Of a stretch of 7,672 nt of DNA, positions 1-6,237 are shown piece by piece; position 1 is the first letter of the stretch, and each line of letters opens with the position of its first letter. The notes beneath the pieces were generated by a model, which was not told where the DNA came from, did no database searches, and saw only the letters and a list, made by a program, of their open reading frames with translations. This DNA is from an uncultured Atopobium sp. (GTDB lineage: Bacteria; Actinomycetota; Coriobacteriia; Coriobacteriales; Atopobiaceae): the NCBI GenBank assembly GCA_938041635.1, contig CALIAD010000183.1, forward strand, positions 1-7,672. Reading direction: 5' to 3'. The position numbers and the translations under genes are program-made.

Positions 1-2
1 AA

Positions 3-51
3 TACCGACCTCCTAATCGTTAGATTTTGGTCTAACTTTTGGGGGTCGGTA
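3..51. other. Nested stem-loop beyond the 3' end of the EamA gene
   Basis: Seen: an outer stem pairs TACCGACCTCC (3-13) with GGGGGTCGGTA (41-51), 11 pairs of which one is a G-T wobble. Inside it a second perfect hairpin pairs GTTAGA (19-24) with TCTAAC (31-36) around a 6-base loop. On the + strand a GCGGGC followed by TTTTTGTTT lies at 57-70, but it is not directly joined to the stem. On the - strand the structure would end the EamA transcript, and its T-tract, if any, would fall left of the window. It may be a terminator for EamA or for a gene to the left, or the 3' part of a structured RNA. The strand is unresolved. Confidence 0.5.
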
Positions 52-94
52 CATATGCGGGCTTTTTGTTTAGGGTCGTGTTGTATAGAGAGCT

Positions 95-1042
95 TTAGTT
101 TTCTGAAGAAGTTTGGGACTCTGCGGGTTTCTCGCCAAGCTCGCTGATAAAGATAGCAACAAAGATAACAATGAAGCCCAGGAAAATTGTAGGGGTAATA
201 ACTTCGGCAAGGAAGATCACGCCAAAAACTGCTGCAAAAATACTGTCCAGAGAAATTATTAGTGAGGCCTGAACAGGAGTAACTGACTTCTGGGCACGAT
301 TCTGCAAAACGCCGGTTAGTGCTGTTGCAATAAGAGTGATGTAGGCCAGGGCAACCCAGGCGTTTGTGGACAATGTCGCAAACTGAGGAACGGTCTCAAA
401 GCAAAGCGCGTAGATAAGGCAGGGGATGGCACTCACGCCAAGCTGTACCACTGTAAGCGTGATGATGTCGTACTTGTGAGCAAGTTCGGCAGTAAGCACA
501 AAAACAAAGGCAAAAATAATGACTGAGAGCAATGTCATCTGCTCGCCCAAGCCAAACGAGAACGAGAAATCAGTACCCAGCGAGATAAGACCAATGCCGG
601 CTACGCATAAAAAGGCAGCAAAAATACTGGTTCCATGAGGCTTTTTCTTGGCGATAAGCCAGTTTACAAACGGGATCATCGCGCAATAAATTGATGCAAT
701 AAAGGCAGCTTTACCTGCAGTGGTATAAGCAAGAGCTCCATTTTGGAACAGATATCCTAGACCGTTTAAGATGCCTAAAAGCACGCCGTATTTGATATGT
801 GTGGCATCCAAGTGCTCTTTGAGATTTTTTCTAAAGATGATGGCAACAATACCTACAGCAAAGACAAAACGTAAGGTCATAAGCCAAGCTGCCGAGATGT
901 AACTAATTGCATCCTTGATAACAACAAATGACCCGCCCCAGATAAGCGCGCAGATAAGAAGGGCAAACTTCCATACAAGTGCAGAAGAAGTATCTAGTGT
1001 GAGTTTGGAAGAGTTTCTAGTAGAAAGATCTGTTGATGCCAC
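95..1042 (-). CDS. EamA/DMT-family membrane transporter
   Basis: A 315-residue, very hydrophobic protein with about ten membrane segments (roughly residues 23-43, 51-70, 84-104, 111-130, 137-156, 168-187, 194-214, 227-246, 259-279, 283-302). This is the two-fold 5+5 repeat of the drug/metabolite transporter superfamily. EamA-like marks are WGGSFVVIK in TM1 (35-43), the RF of TM2 (58-59), QNGALAYTTAGKAAFI (100-115) and the glutamate in FLAEVITP near the last hairpin. It is likely an inner-membrane exporter of metabolites or amino acids; the substrate cannot be read from sequence. The start is GTG at 1042: an in-frame TAG lies two codons upstream, no ATG occurs before residue 55, and TM1 begins at about 23. 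Its ribosome binding site is weak (GGGA/GGAT). It is the only leftward gene and diverges from degV. Its 3' end carries copy 1 of the 13-base repeat in antisense. Confidence 0.9.
   Translation of the reverse strand: MASTDLSTRNSSKLTLDTSSALVWKFALLICALIWGGSFVVIKDAISYISAAWLMTLRFVFAVGIVAIIFRKNLKEHLDATHIKYGVLLGILNGLGYLFQNGALAYTTAGKAAFIASIYCAMIPFVNWLIAKKKPHGTSIFAAFLCVAGIGLISLGTDFSFSFGLGEQMTLLSVIIFAFVFVLTAELAHKYDIITLTVVQLGVSAIPCLIYALCFETVPQFATLSTNAWVALAYITLIATALTGVLQNRAQKSVTPVQASLIISLDSIFAAVFGVIFLAEVITPTIFLGFIVIFVAIFISELGEKPAESQTSSEN
125..139 (+). repeat. 13-bp oriented repeat, copy 1
   Basis: GGGTTTCTCGCCAAG, read on the + strand, lies inside the 3' end of the leftward EamA gene about 28 bases from its stop codon. 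There it encodes LGEKP in antisense. It is identical over 15 bases to the copy at 3907-3921. Confidence 0.7.
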
Positions 1043-1075
1043 GCGCTATCCATTCCCGTCGAAGGTAAAAGTTAA

Positions 1076-1103
1076 GGTATAGGTAGTGATTTGAGAAAAT
1101 CAA
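1076..1103 (-). promoter_or_regulatory. Candidate promoter for the EamA gene
   Basis: On the - strand TTGATT (1098-1103) is followed after 16 bases by TATACC (1076-1081), about 34 bases before the GTG start. Each box matches the sigma-70 consensus at 4 of 6 positions. It overlaps the rightward candidate at 1091-1120, and the two share the inverted repeat TTTGA-GAAAA-TCAAA (1090-1104). The call rests on motif likeness only. Confidence 0.3.
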
Positions 1104-1120
1104 ACGCGTGCAAGTATACG
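1091..1120 (+). promoter_or_regulatory. Candidate promoter for the degV-adh genes
   Basis: TTGAGA (1091-1096, 5 of 6 to consensus) is followed after 18 bases by TATACG (1115-1120, 4 of 6), which would give a leader of about 115 bases before degV. A second -10-like TATACT lies at 1172-1177 without a good -35. The octamer AAGTATAC occurs twice (1112-1119 and 1169-1176). GTGCAA (1108-1113) pairs with TTGCAC (1126-1131) across 12 bases, at the expected start of transcription. The 199-bp gap between the two coding regions shows no gene. Confidence 0.35.
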
Positions 1121-1241
1121 TGATTTTGCACTTGAAGCGCCCCACAAGCAGCATAAAAATGAGATTAGAAGTATACTCACATCTGCAAGAAAAATAAGTG
1201 TGCGTTTGTTTTATGCAAGAAGATATTTCAAGGAGACTTGT

Positions 1242-2126
1242 ATGTCCAACTACGTTCTGACCTGTTGCTCTACGGCCGATGTAAGTGAGAAGTACCTTCA
1301 GTCACGTGATGTGAAATACGTATATTTCAACTACGAGCTTGATGGTGTCCAGTGCAAGGATGACTTTGGTCGCACTAATGCACCAGCTGACCTCTATAAA
1401 AAGATGCTTGCAGGCGCTGAGTGCCGCACTTCACAGGTATCAATTGGTGAGTACATGGCCTTCTGGCGTCCTTTCCTTGAGGAGGGCAAAGACGTTCTTC
1501 ATGTTTCGTTGAGTTCTGGCGTTTCTGGAACGTATGAGTCTGCTTGCCAGGCAAAGGTAGAAATTGAGCAGGAGTTCCCAGACAGAAAGATTGAGGTCGT
1601 TGACTCTTTGCAGGCATCTTCTGGCTATGGTCTCTTGGTAGACGGTCTTGCCGATAAGCGCGACGAGGGCCTGTCTTTTGACGAGGCAGTTGCATGGGCT
1701 AAAGAGGCTCGTCACCGTGTGTATGGATGGTTCTTCTCAACAGACTTGACCTTCTTTGTCCGTGGTGGTCGCATTTCCAAGACCGCTGGCCTGCTTGGCG
1801 GCATGCTTAACATTTGTCCTGTTATGGATATCGAGGCCGACGGTTCTTTGGCTGTTAAAGAGAAGGCGCGTGGCAAAAAGAAGGCAATTGCTCGCGTTGT
1901 CGAGATTATGACTCAAACTGTAGAGCAGGGCAGTTCTTACACACGTAAAGTGTTTATCTCTAACTCCGAGTGTGCTTCTGATGCTCAGGCTGTTAAAGAG
2001 CTTATTCAAGAAAAGCTTCCACAGACCGGTGATATCAACATCTTTACCATTGGCGCAACTATTGGCGTTCACACTGGTCCTGGAACTGTTGCAACATTCT
2101 GGTGGGGAGAAGAACCTCGCGCTTAA
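1242..2126 (+). CDS. DegV family fatty-acid-binding protein
   Basis: A 294-residue DegV/FakB-type protein. In the family it binds one long-chain fatty acid and can present it to the FakA kinase for acyl-phosphate formation and phospholipid synthesis. Visible family marks are the RTSQVSIGEY segment (62-71; the Thr/Ser contact the carboxylate in FakB proteins), SLSSGVSGTYESA (89-101), FFVRGGRISK (171-180) and the C-terminal HTGPGTVATFWWG (277-289). Length is typical (about 280). The ATG at 1242 is chosen over an upstream in-frame GTG at 1200 because AAGGAGA (1230-1236) sits 5 bases before it and the family begins at this point. The ADH gene follows after 35 bases with no terminator, so co-transcription is likely. 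No FakA kinase is present in the window, so which lipid it serves is unknown. Confidence 0.92.
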   Translation: MSNYVLTCCSTADVSEKYLQSRDVKYVYFNYELDGVQCKDDFGRTNAPADLYKKMLAGAECRTSQVSIGEYMAFWRPFLEEGKDVLHVSLSSGVSGTYESACQAKVEIEQEFPDRKIEVVDSLQASSGYGLLVDGLADKRDEGLSFDEAVAWAKEARHRVYGWFFSTDLTFFVRGGRISKTAGLLGGMLNICPVMDIEADGSLAVKEKARGKKKAIARVVEIMTQTVEQGSSYTRKVFISNSECASDAQAVKELIQEKLPQTGDINIFTIGATIGVHTGPGTVATFWWGEEPRA

Positions 2127-2161
2127 GATATTGCTCGAGTAGGTAAGAAAGGGCTTTAGTG

Positions 2162-3355
2162 ATGGTTAATTTTGAGTACGTTGTACCTACTCAGGTGGTT
2201 TTTGGAAAAGATACTCAACTTCGTGTAGCAGAGCTTGTCTCTGCTCATGGAGGCACCAAGGTGCTGGTGCATTTTGGCGGCAATCACGTGGTAAAGAGCG
2301 GATTGCTTGACCAGATCCACCAGCTCCTAAGCAATGCTGGAATTGCTTTTGTTGACTGTGGTGGAGTTGTCCCTAATCCTCGATTAGAGCTTGCAGAAGA
2401 AGCTGTAGAGCTGGGCAAACGTGAGGGTGTTGACTTTATTTTGGCCATCGGCGGCGGATCTGTCATGGATTCTGCTAAGGCGATTGCATACGGCCTGGCC
2501 AATGACGTTTCTCTTGAAGACCTCTATTTACATAAGGTCACTGTTTCAAAGGCAACTCCTCTTGGCGTCATTTCTACTATTGCAGGAACTGGATCTGAAA
2601 CCTCGGATTCTTCCGTCATGAACATTACGCTGGCTGATGGTCGCGTACTAAAGCGTTCTTATCACCATCAGAGTGGGCGTCCTTGCTTTGCTATCATGAA
2701 CCCAGAACTCACTTACTCCGTGAGTGCTTATCAGACGGCATCAACGGGTGCCGACATCATGATGCACACCATGGAGCGCTACTTTACGCTCGAGAAGGAC
2801 GTGGCACTCACCGACGAGCTAGCTGAGGGTCTTTTACGTACCGTAAAAGAAGCTGTTCTGGTTGCTGTCAAAGAGCCAGAGAATTACGCTGCGCGTGCAG
2901 ATTTGCTTTGGGCATCGTCGCTTTCTCACTGCGGACTTACCGGCACTGGTCGCGTAAGCGATTTTGCTTCTCATGCAATTGAGCATGAGCTGAGCGCAAA
3001 GTATGACGTAGCTCACGGTGCTGGCCTTACGGCTATTTGGGCAAGTTGGGCCAAGTACGTTATAAGCCAAGATCCAGAGCGTTTTGCGCAGTTTGCAGTC
3101 AATGTGTTTGGAGTTCAAAACAACTTCCACAACCCAACCGCTACAGGCCTTGCAGGAATTGAAGCTTGGAATCAATGGTGTCATGCAATTGGTATGCCAA
3201 CCTCCCTTGCCGAGCTTGGAGTAGACCCATCAGAAGAGGACATTCTCCAGATGGCAGAAGGCACTATTGATGCTCGCGGTGGAGATCATGCAGGCAACTT
3301 TATGCAGCTTAAAGCAGCAGATGTTCAACAGATTTTAAGGATGGCCTTAAAGTAA
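2162..3355 (+). CDS. Iron-containing alcohol dehydrogenase (YqhD/BDH type)
   Basis: A 397-residue group III (Fe-ADH) dehydrogenase that likely reduces aldehydes to alcohols with NAD(P)H in the cytoplasm. Residues 1-185 form the nucleotide-binding half with GGGSVMDSAKA (97-107) and the Thr-rich STIAGTGSETS (138-148). The metal site is complete: D198, H202, H271 and H285, with spacing 4, 69 and 14, the same as in E. coli YqhD (D194, H198, H267, H281). H275 in AIEHELS is also kept. The sequence most resembles butanol dehydrogenase-like members. A usual GGGS in the first strand region is GGNH here (39-42), near the cofactor-phosphate site, so NADH versus NADPH preference is open. GTG 2159 directly precedes ATG 2162; the ATG is preferred for spacing from AAAGGG (2148-2153). 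Its substrate is not defined by the neighbours. Confidence 0.93.
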   Translation: MVNFEYVVPTQVVFGKDTQLRVAELVSAHGGTKVLVHFGGNHVVKSGLLDQIHQLLSNAGIAFVDCGGVVPNPRLELAEEAVELGKREGVDFILAIGGGSVMDSAKAIAYGLANDVSLEDLYLHKVTVSKATPLGVISTIAGTGSETSDSSVMNITLADGRVLKRSYHHQSGRPCFAIMNPELTYSVSAYQTASTGADIMMHTMERYFTLEKDVALTDELAEGLLRTVKEAVLVAVKEPENYAARADLLWASSLSHCGLTGTGRVSDFASHAIEHELSAKYDVAHGAGLTAIWASWAKYVISQDPERFAQFAVNVFGVQNNFHNPTATGLAGIEAWNQWCHAIGMPTSLAELGVDPSEEDILQMAEGTIDARGGDHAGNFMQLKAADVQQILRMALK

Positions 3356-3398
3356 AGTTTCTCAAGGTAAATTTTGTTTCATTGCGGGTATTATTACT

Positions 3399-3442
3399 AC
3401 ATACGAAGTTATTGAGCCACCAAGCTCAAACATACGGAAGGA
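3399..3442 (+). promoter_or_regulatory. Leader of the EIIA gene: inverted and direct repeats, RBS
   Basis: The 93-bp gap before the EIIA gene contains TTGAGC (3412-3417) paired with GCTCAA (3424-3429) over a 6-base loop. The hairpin is flanked by near-identical words ACATACGAAG (3399-3408) and ACATACGGAAG (3430-3440). The second word runs into the ribosome binding site GGAAGGA (3436-3442). A TATTAT (3389-3394) could be a -10 box, but no matching -35 is seen. The hairpin has no T-tract, so it is not a terminator. A regulator or RNA element controlling EIIA is possible but unproven. Confidence 0.3.
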
Positions 3443-3448
3443 AGATTC

Positions 3449-3907
3449 ATGAGCGGTTTTGTTAAGGCAGACAATGTTTTTGTAAACCAGAACGCAGCGA
3501 GCCGTAACGATGTCCTGCGTTTTATTGCTGACAAGGCACTGGAAGCTGGCGTAACTGACGATGCAGACGCTGTCTACAACGCTTTTTTGGCTCGCGAGGA
3601 AATGGGCGAGACCGGCATGACTGATGGTTTTGCAGTTCCTCATGCAAAGGATGCTGCTATTAAGGACGCAGCTGTCTTTGTCTTCAAGAACAGCACCCCT
3701 CTTGAGTGGCCTTCTTTTGACGAGAAGCCCGTTGATGTTGCTATTGCACTGCTTGTTCCAGATGGAGAGGCTGGCACCACTCACATCAAGCTTCTTTCTA
3801 AGACCGCTGTTCTTCTGATGAGAGATGAATTTAAGTCTCTACTTCGTGGCTCTAATGACCAGGAAGCTATTGCTCAGGCCATTAACGAGGGCATTAGCGA
3901 GGAGTAG
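3449..3907 (+). CDS. Stand-alone PTS EIIA domain protein (fructose/mannitol type)
   Basis: A 152-residue single-domain PTS_EIIA type-2 protein. In the phosphotransferase system this domain takes phosphate from HPr on a histidine and passes it to EIIB. The phosphorylation site is visible as H65 in GFAVPHAKD (60-68). The upstream helix with the REEMGETGMTDGFAVPHA pattern and the LLVPDG strand (107-112) also fit the family, and length is normal for a lone EIIA. The ATG has GGAAGGA 6 bases upstream. No EIIB or EIIC gene lies in the window. It therefore either serves a permease encoded elsewhere or has a regulatory PtsN-like role; the neighbours do not decide. The gene ends with an intrinsic terminator about 70 bases on, and copy 2 of the 13-base repeat begins on the last base of its stop codon. 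Confidence 0.9.
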   Translation: MSGFVKADNVFVNQNAASRNDVLRFIADKALEAGVTDDADAVYNAFLAREEMGETGMTDGFAVPHAKDAAIKDAAVFVFKNSTPLEWPSFDEKPVDVAIALLVPDGEAGTTHIKLLSKTAVLLMRDEFKSLLRGSNDQEAIAQAINEGISEE

Positions 3908-3921
3908 GGTTTCTCGCCAAG
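3907..3921 (+). repeat. 13-bp oriented repeat, copy 2
   Basis: GGGTTTCTCGCCAAG starts on the G of the EIIA stop codon and runs into the non-coding gap. Since it is almost wholly untranslated here, protein sequence cannot account for its conservation. Confidence 0.7.
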
Positions 3922-3974
3922 TTATAGAGGGCTTAGCAGTTGCTTTCTGTAACAGTTTAACTGGGTAAAATTTT

Positions 3975-4010
3975 GGACACTCAAGCACAAACTTGAGTGT
4001 CCTTTTTTGT
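3975..4010 (+). terminator. Intrinsic terminator after the EIIA gene
   Basis: A perfect 11-bp stem, GGACACTCAAG (3975-3985) with CTTGAGTGTCC (3992-4002), closes a 6-base loop and is followed at once by TTTTTTGT. An A-run with AAAATTTT precedes it, so some reverse-strand activity is also possible. It separates the EIIA unit from the DJ-1/polymerase operon. Confidence 0.93.
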
Positions 4011-4020
4011 GTAAAAAGGC

Positions 4021-4032
4021 GTACACTTGTAC
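4021..4032 (+). promoter_or_regulatory. Inverted repeat ahead of the DJ-1/polymerase operon
   Basis: GTACA-CT-TGTAC is a 12-base inverted repeat 26 bases before the DJ-1 start, in the only 47 bases available for a promoter after the terminator. It could be an operator for the stress/repair operon. It does not match the Gram-positive SOS box CGAACNNNNGTTCG. No strong promoter boxes are visible; TTGTGT (4007-4012) is a weak -35 candidate that would lie inside the terminator tail. Confidence 0.3.
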
Positions 4033-4057
4033 TAGTTTTAGTCGAGAAGGGAGTCAG

Positions 4058-4630
4058 ATGTTTACACCATGTACTGACAAGCGCGTTGCTGTCTTTTTTG
4101 CCGATGGTTGTGAAGAGATTGAGGGACTGAGCGTTGTTGATGTCCTGTATCGTGCGGGTATTCCCTGTGACAAAGTGTCTATCTCTGATTCTTTGAGCGT
4201 GACTTCTTCTCACCAGGTTACCTTTTTAACAGACAAGCCACTCAGTCAGGTCTCGTTTGATGATTACAGCATGTTGGTGCTTCCTGGAGGTCTTCCTGGA
4301 ACCACTAATCTTGAGGCTTGTGAGCCACTTATGCAGGCAGTTGATGCGTTTGCGGAAGATGGTCGAGCACTTGCTGCAATCTGTGCTGCTCCTTCAATTT
4401 ATGCTAAGCGTGGATTGCTTGCGGGTAAGAAGGCTACGTCTAATCCAGGTTTCCAGCATTTTCTTTCAGAGAATGGCGCCAATCTTTCGCAAGATGCAGT
4501 TTGTGTTGACGGCTCTTTTATTACTAGTCAGGGTGCGGGAACAGCTCTTAAGTTTGGTCTTGAGATTGTTCGTTATCTTGTAGGTAATGATGTAGCAGAA
4601 AAAGTTTCTCAAGGCATTGTGCTTATCTAG
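4058..4630 (+). CDS. DJ-1/PfpI family protein
   Basis: A 190-residue protein of the DJ-1/ThiJ/PfpI superfamily (DJ-1, YajL), linked to stress protection and proposed glyoxalase or deglycase activity. Seen: ADGCEEIEGLSVVDVLYRAG (15-34) resembling the DJ-1 N-terminal segment, with E22 at the position of DJ-1 E18; LPGGLPG (75-81); and the nucleophile elbow AAICAAPS (106-113) with C109 as the reactive cysteine. The DJ-1 H126 position reads SNPGF, with Asn 129 replacing His. This varies among bacterial members, so the exact chemistry is uncertain. The start is ATG 4058 with GAGAAGGGAG at 4044-4053. An in-frame TTG at 4007 lies inside the terminator and is rejected. The polymerase starts 3 bases after its stop, so the two are translationally linked. 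Confidence 0.9.
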   Translation: MFTPCTDKRVAVFFADGCEEIEGLSVVDVLYRAGIPCDKVSISDSLSVTSSHQVTFLTDKPLSQVSFDDYSMLVLPGGLPGTTNLEACEPLMQAVDAFAEDGRALAAICAAPSIYAKRGLLAGKKATSNPGFQHFLSENGANLSQDAVCVDGSFITSQGAGTALKFGLEIVRYLVGNDVAEKVSQGIVLI

Positions 4631-4633
4631 GCC

Positions 4634-5977
4634 ATGGCACCTTCTCAAAAACAGTACTTGGTTATTGATCTAAAGAGTTTTTACGCATCAGTTGAGTGCG
4701 TTGAGCGAGGCCTTGATCCCATGAAGGCCAAGCTTGTTGTGGCTGATCTTACCAGGACAGAAAAGACAATCTGTTTGGCTGTTTCACCGGCGCTTCGTGC
4801 GCTGGGTGTTCCTGGACGTTGCCGCGTTTTTGAGATTCCCAAAAACCTTACCTATGAGGTAGCTCCTCCTCGTATGGCCCTGTATGTGGAGCGATCCGCA
4901 GACGTTTATTCGGTATATCTCAAATACATTGCACCAGAAGACATCCACGTTTACTCCATTGACGAGGCATTTATTGATGTAACACCGTATTTATCGCTTT
5001 ATGGATGTACGGCAAGAGAGTTGGGCGAGAAAATCCGTGCAGATGTAGCAAAAACCACAGGCATTCCTGCTACTTGTGGTTTAGGTCCTAATTTGTATCT
5101 AGCAAAAATTGCACTTGATATTACGGCAAAGCATAGCCCCAACTTCTTTGGTGAGCTTGATGAAGAATCGTACAAGCTTAAACTCTGGAACCATAAGCCC
5201 TTAACTGATTTTTGGCATATCGGCTCAGGTATTCAAAAGCGTCTTGCGGCAATGAATATTCACACCATGGGCCAGCTTGCTACGGCTCCCACAGAGCCTT
5301 TGTATAAAGAATTTGGTGTTGATGCAGAAATTCTTATTGATCATGCGTGGGGTATTGAGCCAACAACCATTGCAGATATTAAGGCCTATAAGTCTCAAAG
5401 TCATTCTGTCTCAACGGCACAGGTCTTTGATCACAACAGAGATACAGAGGGCGCGCGTCTTATCTTTAAAGAGATGGTTGAGGCATTGACGTTAGAGCTT
5501 GTAACGCAAAAGCTGGTTTGCTCTTCTATTGGCATCTATATTGGCTACTCGGCAACAGAGAGCCAGATGGAAGAGCTGAGACAAACAGGGGATTATAGGA
5601 GTTGGAGAAGACATATTCCTTCTAGTAGTGGTACTAAGAAGCTCTCTTATCCTACTAACTCTAGAGATGAGCTTATGGCAGAGGTTTTGTCTTTCTTTGA
5701 CGAGCGCGTGATACCTACAGAAAGTGTGCACCGCGCGGGTCTTACCTTCGGAAACACTCAAGAAGAAACGGGCTCGGGTATTCAGACATCGCTTTTCCAG
5801 GACAACACTGTTTTAGCAAAAGAGCGCCAGCGTCAAGATACTATCAATGCTATAAAGAAGAAGTTTGGTAAGAACTCTTTGCTCAAAGCTATGGACTTAC
5901 TTCCCGAAGCAACGGCACGACAGAGAAACGCTCAGATTGGAGGACACCGTAGTGGAGAAGAAACCAATGAGGCCTAA
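4634..5977 (+). CDS. Y-family translesion DNA polymerase (UmuC/UvrX/YqjW-like)
   Basis: A 447-residue error-prone polymerase that would copy past damaged template bases. Catalytic carboxylates are visible: D12 in VIDLKSFYASVE (10-21) and D110-E111 in YSIDEAFIDV (107-116). Y17 is the likely steric gate, as in UmuC. A helix-hairpin-helix segment follows at about 190-220, then the little-finger domain (about 255-375). QTSLF (384-388) is a probable sliding-clamp binding motif. The C-terminal RNAQIGGHRSG (431-441) is typical of the UvrX/YqjW branch rather than of DinB (Pol IV). Length is slightly above the roughly 410-420 residues of the Bacillus proteins. The start ATG lies 3 bases after the DJ-1 stop with no good ribosome binding site of its own, so it is probably expressed by coupling. 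Its end overlaps the YolD-like gene by 11 bases. No SOS box was found upstream. Confidence 0.93.
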   Translation: MAPSQKQYLVIDLKSFYASVECVERGLDPMKAKLVVADLTRTEKTICLAVSPALRALGVPGRCRVFEIPKNLTYEVAPPRMALYVERSADVYSVYLKYIAPEDIHVYSIDEAFIDVTPYLSLYGCTARELGEKIRADVAKTTGIPATCGLGPNLYLAKIALDITAKHSPNFFGELDEESYKLKLWNHKPLTDFWHIGSGIQKRLAAMNIHTMGQLATAPTEPLYKEFGVDAEILIDHAWGIEPTTIADIKAYKSQSHSVSTAQVFDHNRDTEGARLIFKEMVEALTLELVTQKLVCSSIGIYIGYSATESQMEELRQTGDYRSWRRHIPSSSGTKKLSYPTNSRDELMAEVLSFFDERVIPTESVHRAGLTFGNTQEETGSGIQTSLFQDNTVLAKERQRQDTINAIKKKFGKNSLLKAMDLLPEATARQRNAQIGGHRSGEETNEA

Positions 5978-6188
5978 ACAGGGTTTCTCGCCAGCAGAAG
6001 CTAGTGCAAAAGAGGATTCGTTTGCAGCGCAGATGCACTACGGACACCCTCGCATGTCGCGAGCAAACAGGGCAAAAATATTTATGCCTTTTGATGCTTT
6101 GAAAGGTTTACGAGAAGCCTTGGCAGAAAGAGAACAGGAAGCTCAAGACCATATAAAAGACTTTCATGACTTACCACACTGGTCATAG
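5967..6188 (+). CDS. YolD-like small protein, partner of the Y-family polymerase
   Basis: A 73-residue soluble protein. The central block RANRAKIFMPFDALKGLREALAERE (33-56) matches the pattern I know from YolD-like proteins encoded beside UmuC-like polymerases in Gram-positive bacteria. The function of the family is not settled; a modulating or UmuD-like partner role has been suggested. The start ATG 5967 overlaps the last 11 bases of the polymerase gene and has GGAGAA (5954-5959) 7 bases upstream. The longer in-frame reading to 5865 runs through the polymerase gene and is not credible. The acidic, Lys/Ala-containing N-terminal stretch (1-22) looks disordered. Copy 3 of the 13-base repeat forms codons 5-9. 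It closes the three-gene unit. Confidence 0.8.
   Translation: MRPKQGFSPAEASAKEDSFAAQMHYGHPRMSRANRAKIFMPFDALKGLREALAEREQEAQDHIKDFHDLPHWS
5981..5993 (+). repeat. 13-bp oriented repeat, copy 3
   Basis: GGGTTTCTCGCCA lies 3 bases after the polymerase stop codon and inside the start of the YolD-like gene, where it encodes GFSP. It is an exact 13-base match to copies 1 and 2 and diverges from them after the CCA. Confidence 0.7.
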
Positions 6189-6189
6189 G

Positions 6190-6220
6190 TTTATACGATA
6201 AAATAGACAGGTCGTATAAA
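6190..6220 (+). promoter_or_regulatory. 9-bp inverted repeat ahead of the 4-TM gene
   Basis: TTTATACGA (6190-6198) is a perfect inverted copy of TCGTATAAA (6212-6220) with 13 bases between. It fills most of the 49-bp gap between the YolD-like and membrane protein genes. A -10-like TAAAAT (6199-6204, 5 of 6) lies between the arms, without a convincing -35. The layout fits a repressor operator over a promoter for the 6238-to-edge transport genes. There is no T-tract, so it is unlikely to be a terminator. Confidence 0.45.
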
Positions 6221-6237
6221 GAAATCGAGGAGGTTTC

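Noticed and set aside
19..36. GTTAGAT and GTCTAAC resemble integron attC core sites (GTTRRRY, RYYYAAC).
   Set aside because: The order is inside-out for attC on both strands, only 4 bases lie between them, and no integrase or cassette gene is present.
1200..1241. GTG start giving DegV 14 extra N-terminal residues.
   Set aside because: The ATG at 1242 has a perfect AAGGAGA 5 bases upstream and fits the family start; the extension contains that ribosome binding site.
3953..3963. CAGTT-T-AACTG palindrome between EIIA and its terminator.
   Set aside because: It is short, AT-rich and inside a transcribed tail; nothing ties it to a function.
4007..4057. TTG start extending the DJ-1 protein by 17 residues.
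   Set aside because: The start would lie in the T-tract of the terminator and has no ribosome binding site; ATG 4058 has a good one.
5029..5044. GGCGAGAAAA in the polymerase gene as a fifth, reverse-strand copy of the 13-base repeat.
   Set aside because: Only about 10 of 13 bases match, and the codons encode LGEKI, a segment likely under protein constraint.
5865..5966. 34-residue upstream extension of the YolD-like reading frame.
   Set aside because: It lies wholly in another frame of the polymerase gene, while ATG 5967 has GGAGAA correctly spaced.
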